This document shows positions 35,343 to 47,107 of a stretch of DNA of 64,000 bases, piece after piece. The stretch is taken from the NCBI RefSeq assembly GCF_037042905.1, contig NC_087251.1:42218373-42282372 (forward strand). Reading direction: 5' to 3'. Each line of letters begins with the position of its first letter. Within the stretch, counting starts at the first letter, position 1. The DNA comes from Lytechinus pictus (Eukaryota; Echinodermata; Echinoidea; Temnopleuroida; Toxopneustidae). The position numbers were made by a program, and so were the translations under genes. The notes beneath the pieces were generated by a model. That model saw only the letters and a list, made by a program, of their open reading frames with translations, did no database searches and had not been told where the DNA came from.

Positions 35343-37239
35343 CCTCCCGTTACACCATCAATGTTGAAATTTGTGTTATTTGGTGAACGTGCTGATTTTG
35401 TTCTTATAGGAACATAATAAATTCCCCAAAATCTGCAGGCCTATATGGCCCGAAAATAAAATATTGATTTAAAATGTCGAGAATATAGCCTAATTTGTTC
35501 AAACTTTTCAAAAATGACAGTTTTAATTCCCTTCACTTTAAGTTAGATTTGTTTTAATTCGCTTTTTAGGGGCCGTGTGTGCAATTAAAATAACAAACAC
35601 ACCTAAGCAAATTCGCTTTAACATACTGATCAAAATAAAATACAGGGGGCGCGACCGGACCCCTCCCTGAAATGAAAATGAACATTACACATAATAAATG
35701 ATTGTGATTTTATACACCCCATCACTTTCAAAATCATTCCGCGACGCCGTAACATAATATAATAATTTTGTTCATCCATGGAAATCTTATTTAAAAAAAA
35801 CTGATCGAATAACCAAACTCAGGTCCATAGGCCAGCAAATGACATTAAAGGAAGAAAACTAGAAAATCAAATTCAGTTATACTTTTAAAATGAAAAACAA
35901 AACTGGATATTCAAAACGCGTGTTTATCTGTTTATATGTTAGGCCGGTGCCAGTGCTTACAAATATTTGCCATAAAGTTCATTTATTCAAGCGACACAGA
36001 CACAGTTAATTAACACAATTTCAAGGCAGGTATCAAATTTGAGATTAAATTAGGATTTTTAATATCTTATTCCAAGTATTGTCACTTTTGCAATATTATT
36101 GTTTCATAATTATGTTTGGTTTTAGTACTCACAATTTTGCAACCGTTTTCATAATTATGATAAGTTTGCATTGATGTCTTTCATGATATTAGTTTTATAC
36201 ACTCTTGCAGTAGTAATAATATTCTTTATAGTATAATACAAATTATATATCATAATCCCGCCCCTTTTCTTCTCTCCTTCTCCCCCTTCTTCCTCTCCTT
36301 ATTATTCTATCCTTGATTTGTTCACATGATATTGGTCCAATCATTATAGGATCAGAAACAACGGCGATAAACAAAATATTTCAGCCAGTTTGCCGATCAG
36401 CATATTTTCAGCCGGGGAGAATCAAGTCTATACTTTCCAGAAAATCAAAGTAAAATTGTTTTGCGCATTGTGATTTGTTTACTCTCCGAAGTTTTAAAAT
36501 GTTTGCAAGGTAATAACACTGTACATAAACATCCAACCCCCCATAATTAGGCCTCCTGTACATTGCAAAATTGTACGACTGCATGCGCGCATTTGATATG
36601 CAAATTTTGCTGTCAACAAACTTTTCTATACATTGATCGCAAGTAAGAAAGTATACTTTTATATACATATTTATAAATATGATGGGATGGTTGCCAGCAA
36701 AGGAAATCTAAATCATCAATTTTTAACTGAATCAATGCGTAAATCATTTCCAAATATCAATAAAAAGTCATTTTATGATTCGCGAGTTTTTGTGATGTTG
36801 GTTTACATCAGCCGCGTGTAAGACATGGGGAAAAGGGATCGAGTTATTATAGGCCCTATTGTGTAGATATATATGGAAAATGAATTATAACAATTATCTA
36901 AAGTGAAGAAATAAATTATCAGCAATCAGCATAATAGTAATTAGGAAACTATGAACTATAAAAATACAATCGTGGTTTTTTTTTCGATACAGCGTCTCAG
37001 ATGCATCAGACACTGTGATATGGCCTATGAATTTTCTTAGGTTAATGTACATCAAATCATATTAAAACACATTAAATTTATTTATCAGGACCTAGGCCTA
37101 AATGTTATTTTTGATATTCATCTCTTCCAAATCATTAGAAAATAGAAGTCATATTAATGTATCGAAATTTTACCTAAGCAAAAACAATTGGGACTTTAAA
37201 TCGTTTGCCTGTATTATAGCTGTATCGGCCTATATTATG
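35343..37239. other. non-coding; G-run MITE fragment at 35643-35757
   Basis: A diverged piece beginning CAGGGGGCGCGACCGG and ending with CACTTTCAAAATCATTCCG resembles the family at 1415 and 44555. The remainder shows no gene. Confidence 0.4.
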
Positions 37240-37243
37240 CGCT

Positions 37244-38117
37244 TGTAGTGACTTGACTATATCTCTTTATATATATCTACATCTATATATTCTTTCCTTG
37301 TATATATATTCATTTATATTTCTACATTCTGTATATGTATATAAATTCTTTCTTTTATTTCCAATTTCATATATTCTCACTTGTTCACGCCATGTGTATG
37401 TACCACAATACTCTACATTCACAGAACAAGGCAATTCATTTCCTGCCCAGATCTACTTGGCAAACACATTTATATTGAGAAACAACCTTTCTTTTGTTCC
37501 TAGACTTGGAGCAAACATCCTTTCATTGTTCCTTGTTTATTGCAATGAACTTGCAGGTATATACAACATCACTACAGAGATGCTGGCATGTTTGCTTTTC
37601 TCACAGTCTACCTCTCTCTTCTTTGTTCTTTTCAACTGTGTTATGCCATCCTTTTGGCGCTTATTTCTTTGTCTCACCTTTTCTGATGTTGGTAAAAACA
37701 ACTTGTTTTCTCCATCACATTATCACTCTACTCTCTGCCTTCGTCCTGTCCACTCATGCTGACCATCTCATCCCGCTGCTAGTGAGGATTGAATCAAATC
37801 TTGTGGAGGATCAACTTATACTTAATTATTTCTCTACATTTTCCAATCTTATTCCTTACCGTCACTTCCACTCATTCGAAGTCTATATTCTCTGCATATT
37901 TAATGAGCTCATTACTTCGCGAGACATTTTGTGACATCTGTCCCTTTATCTACTGTATTTGAAATTGTGAAGTGTATATATTTCTATTCACGGATTTGTG
38001 CAATTTATCTGAGATTCTGAGCGGCTGGACCACATTCTATCTTCTGGCGAGCAAGAATTAAGGTAGGACCTAACTTTTATATAAATATTAGGAGATCGGC
38101 TTTGCCAATTTCCTAAA
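37244..38117 (+). repeat. 5-prime LTR
   Basis: 874 bp, beginning TGTAGTGACTTGACTATATC. Long open frames inside both LTRs reflect low stop density and are not genes. A TATA-like GTATATAAATTC occurs near 37338. Confidence 0.95.
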
Positions 38118-38118
38118 C

Positions 38119-38136
38119 TGGTGATCCCGACGTGAT
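38119..38136 (+). promoter_or_regulatory. primer binding site, tRNA-Trp type
   Basis: TGGTGATCCCGACGTGAT starts one or two bases after the LTR. From memory of eukaryotic tRNA-Trp (3-prime end ATCACGTCGGGGTCA plus CCA), it pairs at 17 of 18 positions, the exception being a T for C. Confidence 0.75.
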
Positions 38137-38273
38137 CCTGAAACCTTAATTTTCTTTTATCGCCTTCTATTCATTTCGCTATTTTCGCTTCCTCTCGAGC
38201 TCTCACTTCTCTATTCTCACTTCGCTATTTTTTTGTTTCCTTTCTACTCCTCAATTTTTCTTAACCCTACAAC

Positions 38274-38570
38274 ATGACTATCCCTAATGTTTCTTCTACT
38301 CCTGAATCTTTCCTTTCTCCAATCGACCAACTCTCTGCGCAGGTTGACCAGCTCACAATGCAGATTCAAGCATTAACCATGCTGAAAAACCAGAGAGGGA
38401 CTTGTAGTCGACAGCGCAAGTCGGTTTCACGCGGCCTGCATCGCAGTGAACAGCATGCAGGTGCCCAGTGCTGGTATCACTGGAAACATGGGAGTAGTGC
38501 TCAAAAGTGCATTAGTCCTTGCTCTTTCTCAGCAAGACAAGCCCAGGGAAACGGTCCCGCCAAGGAATAG
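38274..38570 (+). CDS. gag: reduced gag (98 codons)
   Basis: The frame starts at an ATG in good context (CAACATGA) after the leader. Residues 11-40 are heptad-like and resemble the extreme N-terminus of invertebrate Gag. Residues 66-83 form C-x2-H-x9-C-x3-C, the C-terminal cysteine/histidine motif that usually closes Gag in this group just before the protease. Normal Gag in these elements is several hundred residues; here only about 25 residues separate the two ends, so the capsid region is absent, most simply by in-frame deletion. The frame ends TAG at 38568-38570 and overlaps pol, which lies in the -1 frame. Either this copy is a deletion derivative or the family uses Gag from elsewhere. 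Confidence 0.75.
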   Translation: MTIPNVSSTPESFLSPIDQLSAQVDQLTMQIQALTMLKNQRGTCSRQRKSVSRGLHRSEQHAGAQCWYHWKHGSSAQKCISPCSFSARQAQGNGPAKE

Positions 38571-41500
38571 CGGCGACTAACCCCCTTGGCAGCACCCAAC
38601 CCAGTCGCCTTTTCTTTGTCAACGATAAGTACACTGGTACACGCTATCTCGTCGACACAGGTGCTGAGGTGAGCATTTTCCCTCATTCAAAATTGGGAAA
38701 ACCGGCTAGGGTTGACGCGACAAATATCCAACTACAGGCTGTAAATCGATCACCAATCAAGACTTTCGGACAAAAGTCTTTCACACTTGATCTCGGTTTA
38801 CGGCGTGTTTTTCGCTGGATATTTGTTGTGACAGATATACCCACGCCGATTTTGGGTGCCGATTTTCTTGACCAATTTGGACTGTTGGTGGATATCAAAC
38901 ACCGCCGATTGATAGACACCAAAACCACTCTAACAGTCCAGGGATGTGGTTCATATACAGGTACTATTAGCCCGATGTATGTTCAACACGACTCATCGGA
39001 GCGGTTTCACTCCATTCTCCGTCAATATCCGGATATCACACGACCGGTTTACAAGCACTCAGGAGTGAAACATACTACCACGCATCACATCCCAACTCGA
39101 GGCCCGCCCGCGGCAGCGCGTCCTCGTCGACTTGCACCAGATCGTCAGAGAATTGCCCAAGCAGAGTTCGAGCACATGCTTGAACTTGGCATTATCCGAC
39201 AATCTGAGAGCAACTTGTCAAGTCCATTGCACATGGTTCCCAAGAAGACGCCAGGGGACTGGCGGCCTTGTGGTGATTATCGCTTGCTCAACGCTCGCAC
39301 GGTCCCGGATCGATACCCTATCCCACACTTGCAAGATTTCTCTTCAACTCTTGCAGGTAAGACAATTTTTTCCAAAATTGATCTCGTTAGGGCATATCAT
39401 CAGATCCCAGTCGAGCCTAGCGACATTCACAAGACTGCCGTTACCACTCCATTCGGCTTATTCGAATTCGTTCGAATGCCATTCGGCCTTAGGAATGCAG
39501 CACAAACATTCCAGCGATTGATGGACACCGTCATTCGCGGCCTCCCATTTGTCTATGTTTATCTGGATGATATACTGGTAGCCAGTTCCTCTAAGGATGA
39601 ACATGTGACACATCTCCGTCAGCTTTTCGATCGCCTGCAGGAGTATGGCATCATCGTCAATCCCTCGAAATGTCAGTTTGGTGCTTCATCGCTTTCTTTC
39701 CTCGGACATATGGTGGACAACACCGGAATCCGCCCGCTTAGCGACAAAGTGAAAATCATCCGTGATTTTCCCGCACCTACGTCACTCACCAAACTTCGAG
39801 AATTCCTGGGATTGATAAACTTCTACAGGCGATTCATTCCTCGTTGTGCAGAGGTGCTGCAACCACTGACTGATCTGTTGAAAAACAGAACAAAAAAGAA
39901 CATGCCAATTGATCTTGGAGAGAAAGAGCTTCTTGCTTTCAATCATGCTAAAGATCAATTGGCTAACTCTACTGTTCTTGTGCACCCTCGCACTGATGTT
40001 CCCTTGTGCCTACTAGTCGACGCTTCTGACGTAGGAGTTGGGGGAGCTATCCAACAACGAGTAGATGGAGTTTGGCAACCTCTGGCTTTCTTCTCTAAGA
40101 GGTTACAACCCGCTGAAACCAAATACAGCACTTTTGGTAGGGAGTTGCTTGCAGCATATCTGGGTATCAAGCACTTTCGCCATCTTCTTGAAGGTAGGTC
40201 ATTTACTATCTACACTGACCACAAACCTCTTACCCATGCACTCAAATCGAAACCGGATAGGCATTCGCCACGTGAGATCCGACAACTCGATTTCATTTCT
40301 CAGTTCACTTCTGATATACAGCACATTTCAGGTAAGGAGAACACAGCAGTAGACGCTCTCTCTCGTCTGTATATTGACAGAGTTGATTCTTCCTCAATCA
40401 TAGACTTTGCGGCCATCGCAAAAGATCAGGAAGATGAAACTGAGGTGAAAGACTCCTCACTTCAACTCAAGTCAATTGCTCTCCCAGGTTCTACCACTAC
40501 CATTCTGTGCGATATATCAACTGGTACAGCCAGGCCTTTGGTACCAGTCAAACATAGAAGAGCTATTTTTGATTCCCTTCATGGACTTTCTCATCCAGGA
40601 ATCAGAGCTACTCAAAAGCTCATTACAGAGCGCTTTGTTTGGCCTAGCATCAACGCTGATGTCAGAAAATGGGCCAAAACATGCCTCGAATGTCAAAAGT
40701 GTAAAGTACATCGGCACACCAAAGCACCACTTGGTACTTTCACTTCACCTGATGCACGCTTCTCTCATGTGCACATTGATCTTGTTGGCCCGCTTCCTTC
40801 ATCAGAGGGTAACAATTATCTTCTTACTTGTGTTGATCGCTACACCAGATGGCCAGAAGCTATCCCTATCCCAGACATCACTGCGGAGACGGTAGCGCGA
40901 GCATTTGTGGCCAGATGGGTAGCAGTGTTTGGCGCACCTACTACTCTCACAACTGACAGAGGTAGGCAATTTGAGTCAGCACTTTTCCTTGCACTCACCA
41001 ACCTCCTCGGCACTAAACGCATCCGCACAACAGCATACCATCCTGCCGCAAATGGTTTAGTGGAGCGTTTTCACCGCCAACTTAAAGCTTCTCTCAAGGC
41101 TCATAACAAGGTCCGTTGGACTGAGTCACTCCCTTTAGTCTTGCTAGGTATACGCACAGCAATCAAGGCGGACATTGGATGCTCTGCAGCAGAACTAGTA
41201 TTTGGGACTACAGTCACTCTACCTGCACAATTTGTAGCTCCTTCACAAATTGATTCTGCCGATGACCCATCTAACTATGCCCACAGACTAAAGAGAATGA
41301 TGCGGGAATTACATCCCACTCCTACTCGAAAACAGCAAACTCGAACACAGGTACATCCTGAACTCCATTCTTCATCTCACATCTTTCTTAGAGATGATAC
41401 TGTTACAAAGCCATTGCAGCCTCCATACAGAGGACCCTTCCGAGTCATCCGTCGCACTGACAAGTATTTTACCATCGATTATAATGGTAAACATGAAAAT

Positions 41501-41719
41501 GTCAGTGTCGACAGACTGAAACCGGCTTTCATCGAGCAGGAGGCTACCACTCCATTTCATCATCAAGATCCACCTGACCAAGTTCATCAACAATCCAACT
41601 CCACGGACTTGGCAGGGGATCCTGATGACGAGCATATGCCTCCCGAAATTCGTAAGACCCGTTCTGGTCGCCATGTCAGGTTTCCTGCCAAGTACGTTCA
41701 ATTTTTCGGAGACGGTTGA
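38516..41719 (+). CDS. pol: pol: protease, reverse transcriptase, RNase H, integrase
   Basis: The frame is open from just after a TAG at 38513 and has no ATG of its own near the start, as expected for expression by frameshifting. Numbering from 38519: protease DTG at 46-48 ([13 protein letters not shown]) with ILGADFL at 111-117; reverse transcriptase from about 215, including [21 protein letters not shown] and active site YLDD at 348-351; RNase H with D501, E542 and D567 (TDHKPL); integrase zinc finger H688, H692, C722, C725; catalytic D754, D813 and E849 with 35 residues between the last two (DD35E); and a GPF motif (YRGPFRVI) at 970-977. The C-terminal tail [13 protein letters not shown] is common in this group. 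All key residues are present and there are no stops, so the enzyme set looks functional. Confidence 0.97.
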   Translation, partial: SLLFLSKTSPGKRSRQGIAATNPLGSTQPSRLFFVNDKYTGTRYLVDTGAEVSIFPHSKLGKPARVDATNIQLQAVNRSPIKTFGQKSFTLDLGLRRVFRWIFVVTDIPTPILGADFLDQFGLLVDIKHRRLIDTKTTLTVQGCGSYTGTISPMYVQHDSSERFHSILRQYPDITRPVYKHSGVKHTTTHHIPTRGPPAAARPRRLAPDRQRIAQAEFEHMLELGIIRQSESNLSSPLHMVPKKTPGDWRPCGDYRLLNARTVPDRYPIPHLQDFSSTLAGKTIFSKIDLVRAYHQIPVEPSDIHKTAVTTPFGLFEFVRMPFGLRNAAQTFQRLMDTVIRGLPFVYVYLDDILVASSSKDEHVTHLRQLFDRLQEYGIIVNPSKCQFGASSLSFLGHMVDNTGIRPLSDKVKIIRDFPAPTSLTKLREFLGLINFYRRFIPRCAEVLQPLTDLLKNRTKKNMPIDLGEKELLAFNHAKDQLANSTVLVHPRTDVPLCLLVDASDVGVGGAIQQRVDGVWQPLAFFSKRLQPAETKYSTFGRELLAAYLGIKHFRHLLEGRSFTIYTDHKPLTHALKSKPDRHSPREIRQLDFISQFTSDIQHISGKENTAVDALSRLYIDRVDSSSIIDFAAIAKDQEDETEVKDSSLQLKSIALPGSTTTILCDISTGTARPLVPVKHRRAIFDSLHGLSHPGIRATQKLITERFVWPSINADVRKWAKTCLECQKCKVHRHTKAPLGTFTSPDARFSHVHIDLVGPLPSSEGNNYLLTCVDRYTRWPEAIPIPDITAETVARAFVARWVAVFGAPTTLTTDRGRQFESALFLALTNLLGTKRIRTTAYHPAANGLVERFHRQLKASLKAHNKVRWTESLPLVLLGIRTAIKADIGCSAAELVFGTTVTLPAQFVAPSQIDSADDPSNYAHRLKRMMRELHPTPTRKQQTRTQVHPELHSSSHIFLRDDTVTKPLQPPYRGPFRVIRRTDKYFTIDYNGKHENVSVDRLKPAFIEQEATTPFHHQDPPDQVHQQSNSTDLAGDPDDEHMPPEIRKTRSGRHVRFPAKYVQFFGDG
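38546..38609 (+). promoter_or_regulatory. -1 ribosomal frameshift signal: slippery heptamer plus H-type pseudoknot
   Basis: GGGAAAC (38546-38552) sits in gag frame as G GGA AAC, so slippage places ribosomes in the pol frame at 38552. After a 6-base spacer come stem 1 GCCAAGG (38559-38565) with CCTTGGC (38584-38590), and stem 2 GGCGACT (38572-38578) with AGTCGCC (38603-38609). Both stems are perfect 7-bp pairs in interlocking order with loops of 6, 5 and 12 bases. The gag stop lies in loop 1. Signal architecture is established for many retroviruses and retrotransposons; its use here is inferred. Confidence 0.85.
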
Positions 41720-41837
41720 AACATGTCTCAAAATTCACTAGTGTTTCCACTCCTTTTATTCTCTTGTTTTATATAGCCAAGTTCCCTTTTACTTTCCTTT
41801 GTCGATTTGTTACTACATTTCTATTCGGTACAAATCT

Positions 41838-41850
41838 AGGGGGGAGCTAC
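41838..41850 (+). promoter_or_regulatory. polypurine tract
   Basis: AGGGGGGAG followed by CTAC directly precedes the 3-prime LTR; it would prime plus-strand DNA synthesis. Confidence 0.8.
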
Positions 41851-42726
41851 TGTAGTGACTTGACTATATCTCTTTATATATATCTACATCTATATATTCT
41901 TTCCTTGTATATATATTCATTTATATTTCTACATTCTGTATATGTATATAAATTCTTTCTTTTATTTCCAATTTCATATATTCTCACTTGTTCACGCCAT
42001 GTGTATGTACCACAATACTCTACATTCACAGAACAAGGCAATTCATTTCCTGCCCAGATCTACTTGGCAAACACATTCTTATATTGAGAAACAACCTTTC
42101 TTTTGTTCCTAGACTTGGAGCAAACATCCTTTCATTGTTCCTTGTTTATTGCAATGAACTTGCAGGTATATACAACATCACTACAGAGATGCTGGCATGT
42201 TTGCTTTTCTCACAGTCTACCTCTCTCTTCTTTGTTCTTTTCAACTGTGTTATGCCATCCTTTTGGCGCTTATTTCTTTGTCTCACCTTTTCTGATGTTG
42301 GTAAAAACAACTTGTTTTCTCCATCACATTATCACTCTACTCTCTGCCTTCGTCCTGTCCACTCATGCTGACCATCTCATCCAGCTGCTAGTGAGGATTG
42401 AATCAAATCTTGTGGAGGATCAACTTATACTTAATTATTTCTCTACATTTTCCAATCTTATTCCTTACCGTCACTTCCACTCATTCGAAGTCTATATTCT
42501 CTGCATATTTAATGAGCTCATTACTTCGCGAGACATTTTGTGACATCTGTCCCTTTATCTACTGTATTTGAAATTGTGAAGTGTATATATTTCTATTCAC
42601 GGATTTGTGCAATTTATCTGAGATTCTGAGCGGCTGGACCACATTCTATCTTCTGGCGAGCAAGAATTAAGGTAGGACCTAACTTTTATATAAATATTAG
42701 GAGATCGGCTTTGCCAATTTCCTAAA
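41851..42726 (+). repeat. 3-prime LTR
   Basis: 876 bp, essentially identical to the 5-prime LTR apart from one substitution and a 2-bp insertion. Confidence 0.95.
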
Positions 42727-42879
42727 CGCTATATAGATAGGCCTATATTTTTGACCTCAGTTTTGCTAGATTTTTGTTGTATTTGAACTTTAATCCAGTG
42801 CAATATTTACAATTTTGCTTCTCCATATGCTTTCGTGCTCATATGTCATCAATTTGTCATGTTCTGTGCTCATCCGTGT

Positions 42880-45062
42880 ACATGCCCCATAGGTACTGTA
42901 CGCGCATGGCAGGCTGCGAATACCTATCGAGCAATGGCGGACGGTCTCCACGTAATCACAGCGATTTGACGAAGTACGCCCTCTAGCGTTACTAGTATAC
43001 ATCTCTATGGTCCCCCCTTTAAACAAACATCAATAATTTCCGAACCAATGCGAGTTTTTAATATATTTTTACATGAGCGTGTAGGTAATTTTATAAGCTA
43101 CCCTCTGAGTAAACGTTATGGACGTATTTTACTTCATGGTTCAGTGAGCACCGTCAGAAGGCAAAAATGTCACTTTTCAAAAGTCACAAGCCAAATATCA
43201 TGACTTTGATTCCATTTTATTGGAACTAATTCCACATTCTCATCATAAAAAAATAGTCAGAAGGCTTGTAAAAGGTACTCTCTAAAAGACGATACAACTT
43301 TTTTGGGTTAAATTTCACGGTTGAATAAACACAAGTCCAAATTTGCTATAATTGGATTTTTTACACATTTATGTCAATAAAAATGATAGAATATGATGAC
43401 AGTTATTTTTGGAAGAGTTTCTTCAACAATATTCATCGTTTCACGGTTCAATGAACATTTATGGAAAACAAAAAATACGATTTTCAAATAAGTATTGGTT
43501 CATTTTGAGAACTGAAAATGATCTTTTCTCAACTTTTTCGTTATGTTCATGACCAATTAACATGCTTCAATGATTCAAAGGCGTTTAATTAAATATCCAC
43601 GCTTGAATGAACATGTGGAATGCGATTAGCTCTTTTTTACGTTATTGGAAAAAATGCAATTTGTTACTATGGATATCTGTCACAAACCTCCTTGCATAGT
43701 TCATTTGATTTGATTTTTATGAAAATCACGATGTTTAATGCATCAGTGAGCACACAATATTAGAAAATTATGCAAATGAGAAGAAAGTTCAAGGCCTTGG
43801 CCCCACTCTGTGTCGTATCGAATGGTTATTTTGGTGTGCGCGCCTTTTGGATAGTGTTACTCTGAAGCCATGTACGAAGTTTCATGAAATAAATATTGGC
43901 AGAAGTAACAAAATCCGTCCATGAAACAAACCCTCATTTCATATTTGTTAAAATTTTGACTTCGTCTCTCATAGACTTGTGTACATTATGGGTGCATAAT
44001 ATGTTTAAGAATAAGTAACCCCTTATTCAATATGGTGGATCTTTTTTTCACGGCTGTCTTTAGCAATGTAACTTGGCAGTAATGTTTATCAACCTATGGG
44101 CAGAATTCTGTGCAAATATGAAATCGATTTGGTTATTTATGGATGAGATAGCACGCATCAAAGTGGGAAAATTTGTATTTTCAATGTCACAGACTCATTT
44201 TAAAGGGTAATAAAGTGAATATTGGGGGCAAATTCGGTTTCAAATAAGACTTAAATTGCTATTGTTTTATCATCCATCATTTCTGTCACTTTTCGAACTT
44301 TAAACATTTTCATGGTTGAGCAAGCACATTCGAAAACTTAGGAATGAATACTCTTTATACTGCATAAATGTATTCTTTTCCTAACAATTTCTCATGATCA
44401 GTTTAATTTATGGACAAATCAGTGGTGGGTCCAGAATTTTAAAATGGGGGAGGGGCCTATAATCTGGGTAGCCACCAACATTTTCAAATTTTAACATGAT
44501 CTAACAAGTTGTAGAGGATACTACCATAAACCCCTATGATGATACGTCACAATACAGGGGCCGGGGAAGGGTTTTCAAAGTGGGGGGGGGGGGCTGACCA
44601 TGCAAAAAATCACAATCGTATGGTCATTTTTACATTTTTGTACATGCTTTTGGAAAAAAGTGGGGGGGACTGAAGCTCCCCGCCCAGCCCCCCTCGCTTC
44701 CGCAGCCCCTGCAATACATTGTGCTCACTCAACCATGAACATATGATATCAAAATTGTGTGTGGAGTGTCCAAATGATGGATATTAAAACAGCATAACAC
44801 CATAAAAATCACCTAAAGACAACATTTGCCCAACTTTGTATTTTCACAATCTGAAAAGCGACTCTTGTGACTTTCAAAAATGGTCATTTTTAATTCAATC
44901 TTTAATTACTCATGCATGACTCAACCGATCAATCTTATATTTCACCAGGAGTTGCTTAATGAGTGTAAAAAACCACCTACGGAATATCATATCTAAAAAT
45001 AATTCCGTTCAAAAGTTACAGCAATTTGATTTAGGGAGGACTTACTTTTTTTTGTTGTGTAT
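42880..45062 (-). mobile_element. long form of the dispersed repeat at 33182
   Basis: Read on the minus strand it begins CACAACAAAAAAAAGTAAGT, runs about 2 kb, and ends with CCATAGAGATGTATACTAG and CCATTGCTCGATAGGTAT. The interior has no long frame but repeats words such as TTCA(C/T)GGTT-AATGA-CA at irregular 100-300-bp intervals. A G-run MITE is nested at 44555. Ends are recognised only by comparison with the short copy, so the class is unknown. Confidence 0.6.
44555..44711 (+). mobile_element. short MITE with CAGGGGC ends and G/C runs, copy 2
   Basis: Starts CAGGGGCCGGGG and ends CGCAGCCCCTG, with CAATA directly on both sides (44550-44554 and 44712-44716). Contains CTGACCATGCAAAAAATCAC and GAAAAAAGTGGGGG as in the copy at 1415. 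Confidence 0.65.
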
Positions 45063-45802
45063 AGATATAGATAGGCCTAGGGGCCTAGATGGATGGATTG
45101 ATAGATAGATAGATAGTTAGATAGATTTTTTATTTATTTAGGAGCCTCCCAAGAAGCAAAAATCAGGGGTTAATGACCGGGCCGGGGGAGGGGGGGGGGG
45201 GGGGGCAAGAACCCTAAATTTCCCGGTCATAATTAATGATAATAATTATGTGAACATGATTTTTTTATAATCTGCGAGAGTGCTAGCGCAAAGCTCTCTG
45301 CGGCAGGAGCGTGATGAGTAAAAAAAAGAGGGGCACAGCATATGGCGCGTGTGGCAAAATTTGTAGATGAAAGAGTCACGAGTGAGAGAGCAAACATTTC
45401 ACCTTTTCATAATAATCTAACCTTGTGAAGATTAACATTTAATCTTACACTTTTTCCTTTCCTTTTCAGTCTTTTCTCCGTTTTCTGTTCTTGGTCGTAG
45501 AACCCTGGACCTATACTGCATATAAAACCATGCTAGTCAGTATGACCAAACTGAGTTTAGGAGTGTAGAATACCTCCAAAGTAAACCCTTCCTTACGCAA
45601 GTTATTGCTTGAAATTTTGCAAGCCCATATAGGCCTAGACATCATCCATAATTACGCCTTCACATTTTCTTCCCGTTCTTTATTTTTAATTATTGACATC
45701 CCAACCGTTATTTTGTCCCTTATTAATTTTCCCTTTAGTTTCCTAACTTCATTTCCCAATACAGCCCCCTTTCCCTTTTAGACTTTTACCATAATATATT
45801 AC
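45063..45802. other. non-coding, G-run rich
   Basis: Includes GATA-type repeats near 45100 and a G run near 45191. No gene seen. Confidence 0.35.
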
Positions 45803-47107
45803 CAGTGGCGTAACAGGTATTGGTGGCCAGGGGGGGGGGGGGGGGGCAAGAGAAAAAAATCATTCCCGGTCATATCATGGTATGAACAGGTATAATGGTG
45901 TAAAAAGGCGAAAAAGGCCAGATATTGCGTATCGGGCAGAATTATTTATTTTTTGATAAAAAGTTGCAAGCGAGCGAAAATCATATATCCTACACTTTTC
46001 TTTTGCTTTTCTTTCCTCTTTTTTTTTGTTATTGGCCCTTGTAGACCTTTTGGGGGCCATGGCCCAACCCTTCCATAATCATATACGGTTGTGCTATGCG
46101 GTTGGGGTCGGGGGAGGAGCCCCTGGAACTTCTTGTTATCAAAGCCATTTTAAATCTCGCAGATTGCCGTTATTTTACTTAGCGGGTATATAGCTTTTAC
46201 ATAAAACACATTTATTTAACCCAGTCATTGGCGGCGGAAGCCAAAAATTTTAGGGGGGCCACAAAATTTTTTGACAAGCAAAAAAAAAAAAAGGTTATCA
46301 ACCCTAAATTTTAGGGGGGGACGCAGGAAACTAAATTGATAACCAGAAAAAAAAAGAAAAGGTTATCAACAAAAAATTTGGGGGGGATCGTCCCCCCACC
46401 TCAAATTTAGGGGGGACACATCCCCCGTCCCCTCCGCTTCCGCTGCCTATGTGTGGAACCAATATCCCCCCTCCTGTATGCCAGTGATAGAACGTAAAGC
46501 TAGGAAGGGTACCTATACAGGGGGCGTAAAATACCAATTTGAAGGTTGAAGATGTAGAGCCCCTACTGCGAGGGGTCTGGGGCAGAGCCCCGGTAGCTTA
46601 TATAATTGCATAAAATTTAGCAAGCATTATTATAACATCATGTTGTATGCAGTCCATCTTTCTTCCCGCTCTTTATTTTCAATCCTCAGCAGCCCGGTCG
46701 TGTAATAAGTTCTTTTTTTTTCCTTGTCCCTTTTTTTCGTTTTCCAATGTAGCTTTTGGCTAATTCCATTCTACATCAAGTTCATTTCCCGCTATTGTTG
46801 GCCATTTTGTCATCTTTTGATTTATTTCCCTTTCTTACTAATCATGCTATTGTATTACATAGGCCTATTTCGGAATGATTTGTTCTTTCTTAAATGTTCT
46901 TCTTTCGTTCATTTTCCCGCTTTCGTTTCTTTTTCCATTTTTATAAATATTTTTTTATTCGTTTTCTTTTCACTTTTCCCTTTCCCTTTCCTCTTTACTC
47001 CCCCTTTCTTTCTCACTCCCTTCCCCTATTCCTGTTTTTCAGTTATTTTCCCGTCCGTGATATCCGCAGTTTCCCCCTTGCCCCCACCCACGCCTGTTAC
47101 GCCACTG
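45803..47107. mobile_element. probable hAT-like element, nested
   Basis: CAGTGGCGTAACAGG at the left and CCTGTTACGCCACTG at the right are perfect inverted repeats. Flanking sequences do not show a clear 8-bp duplication, so the ends may come from different insertions. A smaller inverted-repeat element lies inside at 46230-46450. The pyrimidine-rich interior gives hydrophobic open frames on the plus strand that I do not regard as genes. Confidence 0.5.
46230..46450. mobile_element. nested short element with GGCGGCGGAAGC ends
   Basis: GGCGGCGGAAGCC on the left is mirrored by GCTTCCGCTGCC on the right. The interior has three G/C runs, each next to TTTTGACAAGCAAAA or GGTTATCAAC words. Confidence 0.5.

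Larger units (their letters stand above)
37244..42726 (+). mobile_element. Ty3/gypsy LTR retrotransposon, young, with reduced gag
   Basis: Order: 5-prime LTR 37244-38117, primer site, short gag, pol, purine tract, 3-prime LTR 41851-42726. Flanking CGCT at 37240-37243 and 42727-42730 is a probable 4-bp target duplication; if the LTR is taken to end one base later, the duplication is GCT. Domain order PR-RT-RH-IN places it in Ty3/gypsy. LTRs differ by one substitution (CATCCCGC versus CATCCAGC) and a 2-bp indel (CACATTTAT versus CACATTCTTAT), so insertion was recent. No envelope frame follows pol. The gag region is too short for a capsid, so this copy would need Gag from a relative to move again. 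Confidence 0.97.

Noticed and set aside
32573..35358. Candidate ERH first exons (ATG|GTATGA near 32579, ATG|GTAATT near 34820, ATG|GTGTAA near 35355)
   Set aside because: Each has ATG followed by GT on the minus strand, but the donors are weak, the context is AT-rich, or it lies inside a transposon. None is supported over the others.
37253..37934. 169- and 146-codon frames in the LTR, repeated at 41716-42543
   Set aside because: They lie wholly in the two LTRs and shift with the 2-bp indel; their identity reflects LTR identity, not coding.
39132..41028. Other-frame ORFs of 60-140 codons within pol on both strands
   Set aside because: Shadows of the intact pol frame.
41720..41837. Envelope gene after pol
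   Set aside because: Only about 130 bases separate the pol stop from the 3-prime LTR, and no signal peptide or membrane segment is present.
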